Notes: generated by a model from the letters alone, not told the origin. 64,000 nt of DNA from Paenirhodobacter populi (GCF_004022215.1 NZ_SAUZ01000017.1:62001-126000); one strand, 5' to 3'. Counted from the first letter of the stretch, positions 38,522 to 47,660 are shown. Numbers and translations are program-made.

Positions 38522-39028
38522 ATGATGCGGCGTTCCATTGTCACGCTGGAAAACTGGGCCGTCCGGCTCGAAGGGGCGATCCTGTTCGTCACCCTCTTTT
38601 CCCTGATCGTCCTTCTGGTGCTGCAGGTGCTGTTCCGGTTCGTGCTGCAGGCCCCGCTCGCCTTCACCGAAGAGGCGGGGCGGGTCTTCTTTGCCTGGCT
38701 CGTCTTCGTCGGTGCGGCACGGGCCCTGTATGTCTCTCAGCATTTCATGGTGGATATTCTTTACAATCACGTCCCGGCGACGCTGCAAAGGATCTTCGGC
38801 TATGTGTCCGACGCGGCCTCGCTGGGGCTTGCGGTGATCTTCGCCTATGCGGGCTTTCGCATGATCGGGCACGGCGGCCAGATCCTTCCGGTGCTGGGTG
38901 TCCCGGCATGGGTGCAGAACCTGGCGCTTCCTGTCGGGATGTCGCTGCTCGCCTTTCACGCGCTCTGCTTCATCCTGCGCCGCGAACATGTCGGCGACGG
39001 CGCGAAGCATGATTTCGAAGAAGAATAG
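38522..39028 (+). CDS. TRAP transporter small permease (DctQ family)
   Basis: A 168-residue membrane protein with four predicted helices, the normal DctQ topology. The segment FTEEAGRVFFAWLVFVGAARALYVSQHFMVD, with EEA and the Trp, is the family hallmark. AAGTGAGGTC precedes the ATG. It joins the large permease encoded 9 nt downstream. Confidence 0.87.
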   Translation: MMRRSIVTLENWAVRLEGAILFVTLFSLIVLLVLQVLFRFVLQAPLAFTEEAGRVFFAWLVFVGAARALYVSQHFMVDILYNHVPATLQRIFGYVSDAASLGLAVIFAYAGFRMIGHGGQILPVLGVPAWVQNLALPVGMSLLAFHALCFILRREHVGDGAKHDFEEE

Positions 39029-39037
39029 GAACCGAAA

Positions 39038-40306
39038 ATGATCAGCTGGATCTTGTTGGCAATCTTCGTCCTCATCGTCATCCGGGCGCCGATCTTCGTG
39101 GCGCTCGGCGCGCCGGCCATGGCCTATCTCTGGCTGCGGGGCATCCCGATCGAACTTGCGCCCCAACGCATGTTGGGGACGGTGAACGAATCCATCCTGC
39201 TTGCCGTGCCGATGTTCCTGCTCGCCGGGGCGCTGATGAACCGCTACGGGGCGACGGCGCGGATCTTCGATTTCGCGCAGGCGGTGATCGGCCATGTGCG
39301 GGGCGGGCTGGGGTATGTGACGGTGCTGGCCTCGATGGTGTTCTCGGCCATGTCGGGATCCGCGGCGGCGGATGCGGTCGGCGTGGGCAAGATGACCGTC
39401 GCCGCGATGCGCAAGCGCGGCTACGACCCGAATTTCGCCGCGGCCGTGACGCTCAGCTCGGCGACGCTGGCGCCGGTCATCCCGCCCTCCATCATCATGA
39501 TCATCTACGGCGCGACGGCGAATGTCTCCATCGGCAAGATGTTTCTGGGTGGCGTGTTTCCCGGCCTGCTCATGGCCGCGTCGCTGATGGCGATGGTCGG
39601 CTGGCTCAGCGCAAGGCGCGGTTACGGCCGGGGCGAGCCCTTTGCCTGGAGCCGGGTGTTCAGGACCTTCTGGCGCGCCGGGCTGGTGATGCTGACGCCC
39701 GTTCTGGTGATCGGCGGCATCTTCTCGGGCGTCCTGACGCCGACCGAGGCCAGCGCGATCGCCGTCGTCTACGTGATCTTTCTGGGCATCGTCTATCGCA
39801 AGCTCAATTTCGGAGAGTTCTATCGCAACCTGATCCAGACCGGCACGGCGGTGGGGGCGCTGATGATGGTCGTGGCGGTCTCGGGTCTGGACGCCTGGGT
39901 GATCGCGCGCGAACAGGTGCCGGTGATGCTGGCCCAGAACGTGTCCGAGGTGGTGTCGAGCCCGACCCTCGTCTTCATCGCGATCCTGCTGGTGGTGCTG
40001 GTCCTGGGTCTGTTCATGGACGCCACCCCGGTGATCCTGATGCTGGTTCCCGCGACGACGCCACTGGTGACCGCCTTCGGCATCGACCCGCTGCATCTGG
40101 GCGTGCTGTTCTGCATCGTCTGCGTGCTGGGTCTGATCACGCCGCCTGTCGGGGTTGCGCTATATGGCGTGGCGCTGGTGTCGCGATTGCCGATGGAACG
40201 GATCTTCGTCGCCTCGCTGCCCTTCTTCATCATGCTTCTGGTGCTGGTCGCGGTGATGGTGGCTTTCCCGCCGATCATCACCTGGCTGCCGGGCAAATGG
40301 GGATAG
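39038..40306 (+). CDS. TRAP transporter large permease (DctM family)
   Basis: A 422-residue protein with about 11-12 helices. Conserved blocks include VPMFLLAGALMNRYG, SGSAAADAVGVGK and VTLSSATLAPVIPPSIIMIIYG, which are diagnostic for DctM. LFMDATPVILMLVPATTPL marks the second half. It is the Na+-coupled transport subunit and the last gene of the operon; a strong hairpin follows. Confidence 0.9.
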   Translation: MISWILLAIFVLIVIRAPIFVALGAPAMAYLWLRGIPIELAPQRMLGTVNESILLAVPMFLLAGALMNRYGATARIFDFAQAVIGHVRGGLGYVTVLASMVFSAMSGSAAADAVGVGKMTVAAMRKRGYDPNFAAAVTLSSATLAPVIPPSIIMIIYGATANVSIGKMFLGGVFPGLLMAASLMAMVGWLSARRGYGRGEPFAWSRVFRTFWRAGLVMLTPVLVIGGIFSGVLTPTEASAIAVVYVIFLGIVYRKLNFGEFYRNLIQTGTAVGALMMVVAVSGLDAWVIAREQVPVMLAQNVSEVVSSPTLVFIAILLVVLVLGLFMDATPVILMLVPATTPLVTAFGIDPLHLGVLFCIVCVLGLITPPVGVALYGVALVSRLPMERIFVASLPFFIMLLVLVAVMVAFPPIITWLPGKWG

Positions 40307-40315
40307 GGATCTGAT

Positions 40316-40340
40316 CGGGAGGCCGGATACCGGCCTTCCG
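40316..40340. terminator. terminator hairpin after TRAP operon
   Basis: CGGGAGGCCGG-ATA-CCGGCCTTCCG, an 11-bp stem with one G-U pair, lies between the convergent TRAP permease gene and the 40357 gene. Probably bidirectional. Confidence 0.6.
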
Positions 40341-40356
40341 ACTTCATCGGGTGCGG

Positions 40357-40947
40357 TCATTGCAGGAAATCATAGCTCCGCAGGATCCAGCTCACCTGAT
40401 AAGCGATGGCGATCACGACAAGCGCCAGTTGAAAACGTTTGTTCGCAATGAACATCGCGCTGACCGACAGCAGGACGAAAGCTGCCTGACGGACAAGATA
40501 TTCGACGCCAAGAGCCCGGAAATAATCGCTGCCCTTGATCAGCGTGTCGCCGACATCCATCACGAACAGGATCGCGAGAAGACCGAAAAACCATCGCTTG
40601 CGAGATTCGAAATAATCCTCGAATCCCTTGTAGTCGTTCATCTGATCCGGAAACAGCAACGCCGTCAGCGCCGCGAAGATCATCGTGTAGACGACCAGAA
40701 AGAGATAGATGGGGAAGGTCCATTCGCGGATGCGCGAAAGATGGAACTCATACCACCAGAAATGCACGATCGAGATGAGCAGGAAGATGACCCAGCCCAG
40801 ATGAACCGCATATATCCTGTTGCTTCCCGGGTGCTGGACGAACCGCGTCAGACCATTGACGAGCCGCGCCAGACTGAGGCCGAGAACCATGCCGATGATG
40901 ATGCGGATATGCGCGAAATCTTCGGGATGCGGGACGGGTGTATCCAT
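40357..40947 (-). CDS. unknown membrane protein, six predicted helices
   Basis: A 196-residue integral membrane protein of unrecognised family. Hydrophobic stretches lie at about residues 15-35, 46-66, 78-100, 118-135, 146-164 and 168-188. Polar loops are short and include HPEDF, WYEFHLSRIREW and FEDYFESRKRW. It is more AT-rich in codon use than its neighbours. AGGAAAG lies upstream of the start, rather distant. It has no operon partner, so no role is suggested. Confidence 0.7.
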   Translation of the reverse strand: MDTPVPHPEDFAHIRIIIGMVLGLSLARLVNGLTRFVQHPGSNRIYAVHLGWVIFLLISIVHFWWYEFHLSRIREWTFPIYLFLVVYTMIFAALTALLFPDQMNDYKGFEDYFESRKRWFFGLLAILFVMDVGDTLIKGSDYFRALGVEYLVRQAAFVLLSVSAMFIANKRFQLALVVIAIAYQVSWILRSYDFLQ

Positions 40948-41752
40948 GTTCGCGGATCGTCTTTCCTGTGTTCAGCTATCCTTCGAGGCCGTCATGGACG
41001 CCGCCTCCGCCGCAACCGAACCGCCCCGGATTTTCCACGGGCGGTCCGTATCAGGGTATGCGACCATCGCCGGGGCGTCCAGCGGGGGTGAGAGGGCGGT
41101 TCCCGGCGGGTCGTGCTGGAATAGGAACGGGGTCATGGATCGCTGTGCGGCAATTCCGGTCTTCGCGGGCATTCCATCCCGGGCGCGTCGAAATCCTCCG
41201 CACGTGTGGACCGCGCCTCTGCCGAGGCACAGTCGCGGATCGTGTTGCCAGATATCGAACGGGGTCGGACCCCTGCCCCGTCCCGCCAAGACCTCCATCT
41301 GCTCTCCGCTGGACTGAGCCGGGTCGAGGCGTTCCAGCCGATGGTCCTGTTTTCCTTGCGATGAAATCTCGGGTCGCCGCATCCATCCGCGGCCTTAGCC
41401 AATCGGACCTGTGCCCGGAGCGACAGCGTTCGGCCGAGGCTGTGTCAAAACGCGCCTTTATGACAGTGACGTAGAACGAAATTCCCTCGTGAGCCAACCT
41501 TGGGCCATATACGCGCGTCGATGTGGAGATAGGTACCACTGTGGAGAACCGCATTCTCCGCTGCGACGCAGAATCCGGGTTTCGACAAAACTCGGTCCGG
41601 ACGCATCGGCAAAGTTCCGCCGGTTCTGATGCAAGGCTGGGAACCGACCCAGGGGTTGCCGGATTGATCGATACCGTGCGCCCGCACGGATTTCAGGAGC
41701 GGTTGCAGATGAACCCGACCCCGCCGAGTTTCGCGATACGCAGGGGGCAAGA
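40948..41752. other. 805-bp interval without a convincing gene
   Basis: No frame here shows a known fold, a good ribosome site and normal codon usage together. Minus-strand frames are open for up to 500 nt but read as Arg/Pro-rich, which is common in GC-rich DNA. GAGGCTGTGTCAAAACG at about 41437-41453 recalls the terminal repeat of some insertion sequences, so a decayed element is possible. Confidence 0.4.
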
Positions 41753-42652
41753 ATGACCTCGAGCCGCGGGGACATACGCATCGGCGTATCGGGCTGGACC
41801 TATCCGCCCTGGCGCGGCCACTTCTATCCGAAAGGGCTGGTGCAGAGGCGCGAGTTGGCCTTTGCCGCATCGCGCTTCCCGACGCTTGAGATCAACGGGA
41901 CGTTCTACGGGCTCCAGCGCCCCGAAAGCTACAGCCGATGGGCGGAGGCGGTGCCCGGAGATTTCGTCTTCGCGGTCAAGGGCTCGCGCTTCATTACCCA
42001 CACGAAACGCCTGCGCGATGTCGAAACCCCGCTGGCGAATTTCCTGGCCTCGGGCCTGCTCTGCCTCGGGCCGAAACTCGGGCCTCTGCTGTGGCAATTC
42101 CCGCCGAGCTTCAGCTTCGACGCCGGGCTGATGCGCGATTTTCTGGATCTGCTGCCGCAGGACACGCAGGCCGCCGCGCGCCTCGCGCAGCGCCACGACG
42201 GGCAGGTCGAGGGCAGGTCCGCGACCCAGACCGATGCGAAGCGCCCCCTGCGTCATGCGGTCGAGATCCGCCACGAAAGCTTCCGCACCCCGGCCTTCAT
42301 CGACATGCTGCGCGACCACAACGTCGCGCTGGTCTGCGCCGATACGGTGAAATGGCCGCGGCTGATGGATCTGACCTCGGATTTCGTCTACTGCCGCCTG
42401 CACGGCCAGACCGAGCTTTACCGTTCGCAATACAGCGACGACGATCTGACCCGATGGGCCGGGCGCGTGCGGGCATGGACCGCGGGCAAGCCGATGCGCG
42501 ACGGCGATTTCGCCGGCGATCCGGGGCGCGACATGCCCCGCGACGTGTTCCTGTTCTTCGACAACACCGACAAGCTCCACGCCCCCGACAATGCGCGCCA
42601 CCTGATGGACATGCTGAATGTCCGCTGGGACCGGGCGGAAACGGCCGCATGA
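41753..42652 (+). CDS. DUF72 family protein
   Basis: A 299-residue TIM-barrel-like DUF72 (YecE-type) protein. The hallmark start IRIGVSGWTYPPWRGHFYP, then FPTLEINGTFYGLQ, FAVKGSRFITH and LLWQFPPSF are all present, and the C-terminal half has YCRLHGQTELYRSQYS and VFLFFDNT. The family is widespread but has no established activity; nucleic-acid or UV/DNA-damage links have been suggested for some. A ribosome site (GGGGGCAAGA) precedes the ATG. It lies just upstream of a sensor kinase and a DNA-repair locus. Confidence 0.88.
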   Translation: MTSSRGDIRIGVSGWTYPPWRGHFYPKGLVQRRELAFAASRFPTLEINGTFYGLQRPESYSRWAEAVPGDFVFAVKGSRFITHTKRLRDVETPLANFLASGLLCLGPKLGPLLWQFPPSFSFDAGLMRDFLDLLPQDTQAAARLAQRHDGQVEGRSATQTDAKRPLRHAVEIRHESFRTPAFIDMLRDHNVALVCADTVKWPRLMDLTSDFVYCRLHGQTELYRSQYSDDDLTRWAGRVRAWTAGKPMRDGDFAGDPGRDMPRDVFLFFDNTDKLHAPDNARHLMDMLNVRWDRAETAA

Positions 42653-42805
42653 GCCCGGATCCGCACGACCGCGCCTGTTGCTGCCGCAAGGGATGGTCTT
42701 CGTCTCGTCCCGTCTATGGGCCCGTCGATGGGGATGAAACAGTTGACGCTTACCGCGTCCCACCTACAATCCGGCCATGATGTTCCATCGGGGAGGCGGT
42801 CCATC

Positions 42806-43951
42806 TTGAAATACCCTCTGTTCCTGTCGGGCGGCGGACGGTCCGCGGATGCGATCATGGCGCGGGACTGGTCCGAGACGCCTCTCGGACCGATGGATGA
42901 CTGGCCACAATCGCTCAGGATCGCGCTTGGCATGATGCTCGCCTCGCACTTTCCCAAGGCGATCGTCTGGGGCGAGGCGCTGACAACGTTCCACAACGAC
43001 GCCTTCCTGCCGATCATCGGCGAAAAGCCCGATGCGATCGGCCGGGGGTTCGACGAGGTCTGGTCCGAGATCTGGCCCGACCTCGAACCGATGATCCAGC
43101 GCGCCTATGCCGGCGAGGCCACGTTCATCGAGAACTTCCCCCTGACGATCCGCCGCCACGACTATCCCGAGGAAGCCTATTTCACCTTCTGCTACAGCCC
43201 GATCCGCGACGAGACCGGCAAGGTCGCCGGCATGATGGACACGGTGATCGAAACGACGCAGACCGTCCTGTCGCAACGTCAGCTTGGCGTGGTGAACGGC
43301 GAACTGGCCCACCGGATGCGCAACATGCTGACGATGGTGACGGTGATCTCGAACATGTCCCTGCGTCATGCCCGCACCCTCGAGGAAGGGCGCGCGGCGC
43401 TGTCGCAGCGGCTGGCGGCCCTTGGGCGGGCGCAATCGCTGCTGCTTGCGGAAAAGGGCTCCGCGATGGATGTGGCCGATCTGGTCGAACATGCCTTCGC
43501 GCCGCATGCCTGCCTGCGCGACCGGCTGATCCTTTCGGGGGGTGAATGCCCGTTGCCGTCGAAACAGGGGCTGTCGCTTTCGCTGGCGCTGAATGAACTG
43601 ATCACCAATTCGATCAAATACGGCGCGCTGTCCGGCGCGGGCGCGGTGCGGATCGACTGGACCCAGACCGGGCCGGACGATCCTTTCCGCTTCATCTGGA
43701 CGGAAACCGGGGTCGAGAATGCGCATGAACCCGAACGCCGGGGCTTCGGGACAAGAGTGCTCATGGAATTCGTTCCGGCGAACTTTCTGGGCGAGGCGCG
43801 GCGGGAATTCGGCGGGGATCGCTTCGTCTACGAACTCATCGCGCCGCTGGCCGTCGTCCGGTCGGCGCCTGCCCCCGGCGCGCGAGGCGACGGCATGACG
43901 GCCGACCCTCAGGCCGGGAACGAAACCGCCCGGCCCGCGTTCCCGTCCTGA
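42806..43951 (+). CDS. HWE-family sensor histidine kinase with PAS domain
   Basis: About 381 residues from the proposed TTG start, which follows GGGAG with 10-nt spacing; an ATG at 42716 would add 30 residues but lacks a ribosome site. An N-terminal PAS-like domain (MARDWSETPLGPMDDWPQSL onward; FHNDAFLPIIGEKP) ends near residue 160. The HWE kinase domain follows, with phospho-acceptor His in ELAHRMRNML, an N-box LNELITNSIKYGALS and the W-x-E motif (IWTET). No transmembrane helix is seen, so it is a soluble sensor. HWE kinases often serve light or general stress responses. No response regulator is adjacent. Confidence 0.83.
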   Translation: MKYPLFLSGGGRSADAIMARDWSETPLGPMDDWPQSLRIALGMMLASHFPKAIVWGEALTTFHNDAFLPIIGEKPDAIGRGFDEVWSEIWPDLEPMIQRAYAGEATFIENFPLTIRRHDYPEEAYFTFCYSPIRDETGKVAGMMDTVIETTQTVLSQRQLGVVNGELAHRMRNMLTMVTVISNMSLRHARTLEEGRAALSQRLAALGRAQSLLLAEKGSAMDVADLVEHAFAPHACLRDRLILSGGECPLPSKQGLSLSLALNELITNSIKYGALSGAGAVRIDWTQTGPDDPFRFIWTETGVENAHEPERRGFGTRVLMEFVPANFLGEARREFGGDRFVYELIAPLAVVRSAPAPGARGDGMTADPQAGNETARPAFPS

Positions 43952-43999
43952 TGATCGGGGGCCGCCGGCCCTTTGCATTGCGAGGAACGGAGCGGACGG

Positions 44000-44797
44000 A
44001 TGGCACCGAAATCCTTCTGGAAAGGTTATCTCAAGCTTTCCCTCGTGACCTGCGCCATCTCGATGCAAAGGGCGGTGTCCGAGAATGCCGGGATCCGCTT
44101 TCACACGCTGAACGGCCAGACCGGCAACCGTGTCGTCAGCCGCTATGTCGATGCCGTCACGGGCAAGCCTGTGGGCGAGGAAGATCAGGTCAGGGGCTAT
44201 CCGCGCGGCGAGGATGATTACGTCATGCTCGAAGACGACGAGATCGACTCCGTCGCGCTGGAAAGCAGCCGCACGATCGACATCGCGACCTTCGTGCCCG
44301 CCGATACGATCGAATGGATCTGGTATGACCAGCCCCATTACCTGTCGCCCGACGATCCGGTGGGTCAAGAGGCCTTCTGCGTGATCCGCGACGCGATGGC
44401 CGCAACCGGAACGGTGGGAATTTCGCGGCTGGTTCTGTATCGGCGCGAGCGGGCGGTGATGCTGGAACCGCGCGGCAAAGGCATCGTGCTCTGGACCCTG
44501 CGCTATGGCGACGAGGTGCGCGACCCGGCTTCCTGCTTCGACGGGCTGACGGAAGACAAGCCCGAAGCGCCGCTGATGAAGCTGGTGAAGACGCTGATCA
44601 AGGCGCGCACCCAGCCCTGGGATCCGGCGATGGTCCACGATCCGGTGCAGGACCGCCTGCAGGAAATTATCACCGCCAAGAAGAAGGGCCGCAAGCGCCC
44701 AGCCAAGGCCAGCCCGCAGGAGGACAAGCCCGGCAATGTGGTCAACATCCTCGACGCCCTGCGCCGCAGTATCGACCGCGACGGCAACGATACCTGA
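44000..44797 (+). CDS. ku: Ku-domain protein, NHEJ (first copy)
   Basis: A 265-residue bacterial Ku homologue. The opening APKSFWKGYLKLSLVTCAISMQRAV is typical, and the core beta-barrel continues with HTLNGQTGNRV and GEEDQVRGYPRGEDDYVMLEDDEID. The C-terminus is short and Lys-rich (AKKKGRKRPAK). It starts at 44000 after GGAGCGGACGG. Ku dimers encircle broken DNA ends and recruit LigD, which lies convergent downstream. It is clearly different from the second Ku at 47661, so the two may form separate homodimers or a heterodimer. Confidence 0.9.
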   Translation: MAPKSFWKGYLKLSLVTCAISMQRAVSENAGIRFHTLNGQTGNRVVSRYVDAVTGKPVGEEDQVRGYPRGEDDYVMLEDDEIDSVALESSRTIDIATFVPADTIEWIWYDQPHYLSPDDPVGQEAFCVIRDAMAATGTVGISRLVLYRRERAVMLEPRGKGIVLWTLRYGDEVRDPASCFDGLTEDKPEAPLMKLVKTLIKARTQPWDPAMVHDPVQDRLQEIITAKKKGRKRPAKASPQEDKPGNVVNILDALRRSIDRDGNDT

Positions 44798-44824
44798 GGG
44801 CGCATTTGATCCCACCCGGGTCCT

Positions 44825-44892
44825 CCTTCTTCCCGTCGTTTTTCCATAAATATCCCGGGGGTGAGGCTGAAAGCCGAGGGGGCAGCGCCCCC
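44825..44892 (+). repeat. intergenic CCATAAATATCCCGGGGG module, copy B
   Basis: The first 41 nt (44825-44865) are perfectly repeated in inverse orientation at 45019-45059 (copy C). It is followed by hairpins GGCT-GAA-AGCC and GGGGGC-AGC-GCCCCC. It lies after the first ku gene. Confidence 0.85.
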
Positions 44893-44989
44893 GTGCGCCC
44901 CCGCCGCGCGCATAGGCGGTTATGATTCTGTGAACCTGCTCCAAAAGCGCTTTGAAACCCGCGTCCGGGGCGTGTGGAGAGCGGAAGAA

Positions 44990-45059
44990 AGGGGGCCAGC
45001 CCCCTCGCCCGTTCCGGGCTCACCCCCGGGATATTTATGGAAAAACGACGGGAAGAAGG
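44990..45059 (-). repeat. intergenic CCATAAATATCCCGGGGG module, copy C (inverted)
   Basis: The mirror of copy B: hairpins GGGGGC-CA-GCCCCC and GCCCG-TTC-CGGGC first, then the core read on the minus strand. With copy B it fills most of the 305-nt gap between convergent ku and ligD. The roughly 100 nt between the hairpins has no other feature I can see. Confidence 0.85.
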
Positions 45060-45102
45060 TTTGGCAGGACGGTTCCGGAAACCGCCTCCCGGTTTTCGGG
45101 CT

Positions 45103-47658
45103 TCAGACCTTCAGTGGCGCCGCGGCGGCGCGGAAATCGGCCCAGGGGTCGTCGTCCAGTGCGGCAAGGCGGGCGGGCGTATTCCCGATGGTGAAATGTC
45201 GCGGCCCGATGTCGGGACCAAGTTCGGACCAGCCGAGCGGCATCGAGACCGCGGCGCCCGGCCGCGCCCGCGGCGAATACGGGGCGACCGCCGTCATCCC
45301 GCGCTGGTTGCGCAGATAGTCGATGAGGATACGACCACGGCGCTTGGCCTTGGTGATCGTCGCCACATAAAGCGCCGGGCTGTCGGCGGCCATCGCGACG
45401 GCCATCGCCTTGGTGAAGGCCTTGAGCGCCGGCCAGTCGGCCTCCGGTTTCAGCGGCGCCACGACATGCAGCCCCTTGCCGCCCGAGGTCTTGACGAAGG
45501 GTTCGAGCCCGGCCTGTTGCAGCCTCTCGCGTACTTCCCGCGCGGCGGTGATCACCGCCTCCCATGCGACGCCCTCGCCGGGGTCGAGGTCCATCACCAG
45601 CGTGTCCGGATGCTCCCAGTCGGCCAGCGTCGCGCCCCAGGGATGGATTTCCAGCACCGCCGCCTGCACCAGCCCGATCAGCCCGTCCAGATCGTTGATC
45701 GATACAAGCGGCGCCTCGCCGGGTTTCGCCGGATCCGGGACCAGGGTGATGGCCGGGTTCAGCCCCTTCCAGGCGTGTTTCTGAAAGAAGGTCTGGCCCG
45801 CGATCCCGTCCGGCCCGCGCAACAGCGCCAGCGGCCGGCCGGTGATGTGGGGCGCGATCCGGCGCCAGACGTCGGTGTAGTAGTCGGCCAGCCCTTCCTT
45901 GGTCACGCCCTCGTCGGGCCAGTAGAGCCGATCGGGATGGGTGAGCTTCACCCGCCGCCGCTGCGGCCGGGGCGCGGGGTCCGAGGTGGGCGTCTCGCGG
46001 ATGATCTCGGCCGCCGGCTTGTCCTCGCGCAGGCCGCGGAACGAGGCATGACGCAACTGTCCATCCGCCGTCCAGGCGCGGAATTCGACCTCGGCCACCA
46101 GTTCGGGGCGGACGAAATGCACCTGCCGGGCCTGATCCGCGGTCAGCGGCTGGTCGAAGGGGCTTTGCGCCACTTCCAGCGGCGCGAGGCGGGCATGAAG
46201 GTCGCGCGCGACAGCGGCGGTGAAGCCCGTGCCCACGCGCCCGACATGGCGCAGCCCGCCGCCCTTTTCATGCACGCCGAGGATGAGCGAGCCGATCGCG
46301 TCGGGCATCGTGCCCGACGGCATGTAGCCCGCCACGACGAATTCCTGCCGCGCCGAGCATTTGGACTTCACCCAGTCCCGCGTGCGGCCCGAGCGGTAGG
46401 GCGCGTCGCGCAGCTTGGAGATCACGCCCTCAAGGCTCAGCCGGCAGGCGTGGCGCAGGACCAGCGCGCCGTTCTCGTCGAAATGGCGGCTGTAGCGGAG
46501 GGGACCCGTCTCCGCGCCCAGCAGGGTTTCCAGCGCCGCCTTGCGCCGGATCAGCGGCAGCGGGCGCAGATCGCGGCCATCGAGATGCAGCAGATCGAAG
46601 GCGTAGAAGGTGAAACGATCCAGCCGCCCGGCGGCAAGATCGGCCTGCAAGGCCGGGAAATCCGACGCGCCGGAGCCTGTCTCGACCACCAGTTCGCCGT
46701 CGATCAGCGCGGTCTTGGCGGGCAGGTCGCGCAGTGCCGCCACGACCGCCGTGCCGAACCTGTCCGTCCAGTCGAGCCCGCTGCGGGTCAGCAGCTTCAC
46801 CTCTCCCTCCGCGATCCGCGCCTGCAGGCGGTAGCCGTCGAACTTGATCTCATGCAGCCATCGCGCGCCCGAGGGTGGTGTGGCGCGCAGGGTGGCCAGT
46901 TCGGGCGCGACGAAATCTGGCAGGTCGCCGGGGGGCGCATCCCCGATCCCGGCGGGCGCCGGTGGATCGCCCGAAGATGAGGCCGTCGTTTCAGGCGCGC
47001 GGGCCGCCTTGGACGCGCCGCGGCCTTCGGATCGGGACGCGGCGGTGCCGCCTTTGGCTGTCTTGCGTGCCGCCGGCTTTTCCCCTTCTGCCTCGGCCGC
47101 GACCTCCTCGATCAGGCGGCCGGTCTTCACCGATTCCGGGCGCTCGACAAGAATGTCCGGCGCCCCCTCGGGGCGGGCCGCCGCATCGTCGGCCTTGATC
47201 AGCAGCCAGTTCTCGCGCGTTTCGCCACGCTTGCCGCGCATCCGGACCAGATGCCAGCGCCCGGTCAGCTTGTCGCCGTGCAGCTCGAATTCCAGATGGC
47301 CCTTGGCATAGCCCTGTTCCGCATCCCCGACCGGGGTCCAGGTGCCGCGATCCCAGACGATCACCGTGCCACCGCCGTAAGAGCCCTTGGGGATCGTCCC
47401 CTCGAAATCGCCATAGGACAGCGGATGATCCTCCACCTGCACGGCCAGCCGCTTTTCGCCGGCGACGAGGCTTGGCCCCTTGGTGACCGCCCAACTGCGC
47501 AAGACCCCGTCCATTTCAAGCCGCAGGTCGTAGTGCAGCCGCCGCGCCGCGTGTTTCTGGATGACGAAGCTGTGGCCGGCCTTGCGCGCCTTGCGGCCCT
47601 TCGGTTCCGGGGTCGCGGCGAAGTCGCGCTTCTTGCGGTAGGTGTCGAGTGTCGCCAT
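45103..47658 (-). CDS. ligD: ATP-dependent DNA ligase D, three-domain (phosphoesterase-ligase-polymerase)
   Basis: An 851-residue NHEJ enzyme. Domain order: 3'-phosphoesterase (about 1-190; HYDLRLE with H42/D44, EDHPLSYGDFEGTIP), a Lys/Ala/Ser-rich linker (190-255), an ATP-dependent ligase with the nucleotidyl Lys in EIKFDGYR (K272), and a C-terminal primase-like polymerase (from about 569; metal motif MDLDPGE near 690, TSGGKGLHVV). All three activities look intact. It trims, fills and seals Ku-bound double-strand ends. The second Ku gene lies directly upstream, 2 nt away, on the same strand. Confidence 0.95.
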   Translation of the reverse strand: MATLDTYRKKRDFAATPEPKGRKARKAGHSFVIQKHAARRLHYDLRLEMDGVLRSWAVTKGPSLVAGEKRLAVQVEDHPLSYGDFEGTIPKGSYGGGTVIVWDRGTWTPVGDAEQGYAKGHLEFELHGDKLTGRWHLVRMRGKRGETRENWLLIKADDAAARPEGAPDILVERPESVKTGRLIEEVAAEAEGEKPAARKTAKGGTAASRSEGRGASKAARAPETTASSSGDPPAPAGIGDAPPGDLPDFVAPELATLRATPPSGARWLHEIKFDGYRLQARIAEGEVKLLTRSGLDWTDRFGTAVVAALRDLPAKTALIDGELVVETGSGASDFPALQADLAAGRLDRFTFYAFDLLHLDGRDLRPLPLIRRKAALETLLGAETGPLRYSRHFDENGALVLRHACRLSLEGVISKLRDAPYRSGRTRDWVKSKCSARQEFVVAGYMPSGTMPDAIGSLILGVHEKGGGLRHVGRVGTGFTAAVARDLHARLAPLEVAQSPFDQPLTADQARQVHFVRPELVAEVEFRAWTADGQLRHASFRGLREDKPAAEIIRETPTSDPAPRPQRRRVKLTHPDRLYWPDEGVTKEGLADYYTDVWRRIAPHITGRPLALLRGPDGIAGQTFFQKHAWKGLNPAITLVPDPAKPGEAPLVSINDLDGLIGLVQAAVLEIHPWGATLADWEHPDTLVMDLDPGEGVAWEAVITAAREVRERLQQAGLEPFVKTSGGKGLHVVAPLKPEADWPALKAFTKAMAVAMAADSPALYVATITKAKRRGRILIDYLRNQRGMTAVAPYSPRARPGAAVSMPLGWSELGPDIGPRHFTIGNTPARLAALDDDPWADFRAAAAPLKV

Positions 47659-47660
47659 GG

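Noticed and set aside
36749-40096. An 1115-codon minus-strand open frame across the AroE-like and TRAP genes
   Set aside because: A shadow of five convincing plus-strand genes; composition is Arg/His/Gln-rich and no motif is present.
41051-41870. Minus-strand frames in the gene-poor interval as possible transposase remains
   Set aside because: No DDE-type motif or continuous similarity could be read; kept only as a question in the findings.
44742-45194. Short frames in the ku-ligD gap that read similar peptides (for example PPGYLWKNDGK)
   Set aside because: The recurring peptide comes from the repeated CCATAAATATCCCGGGGG core, not from a gene.
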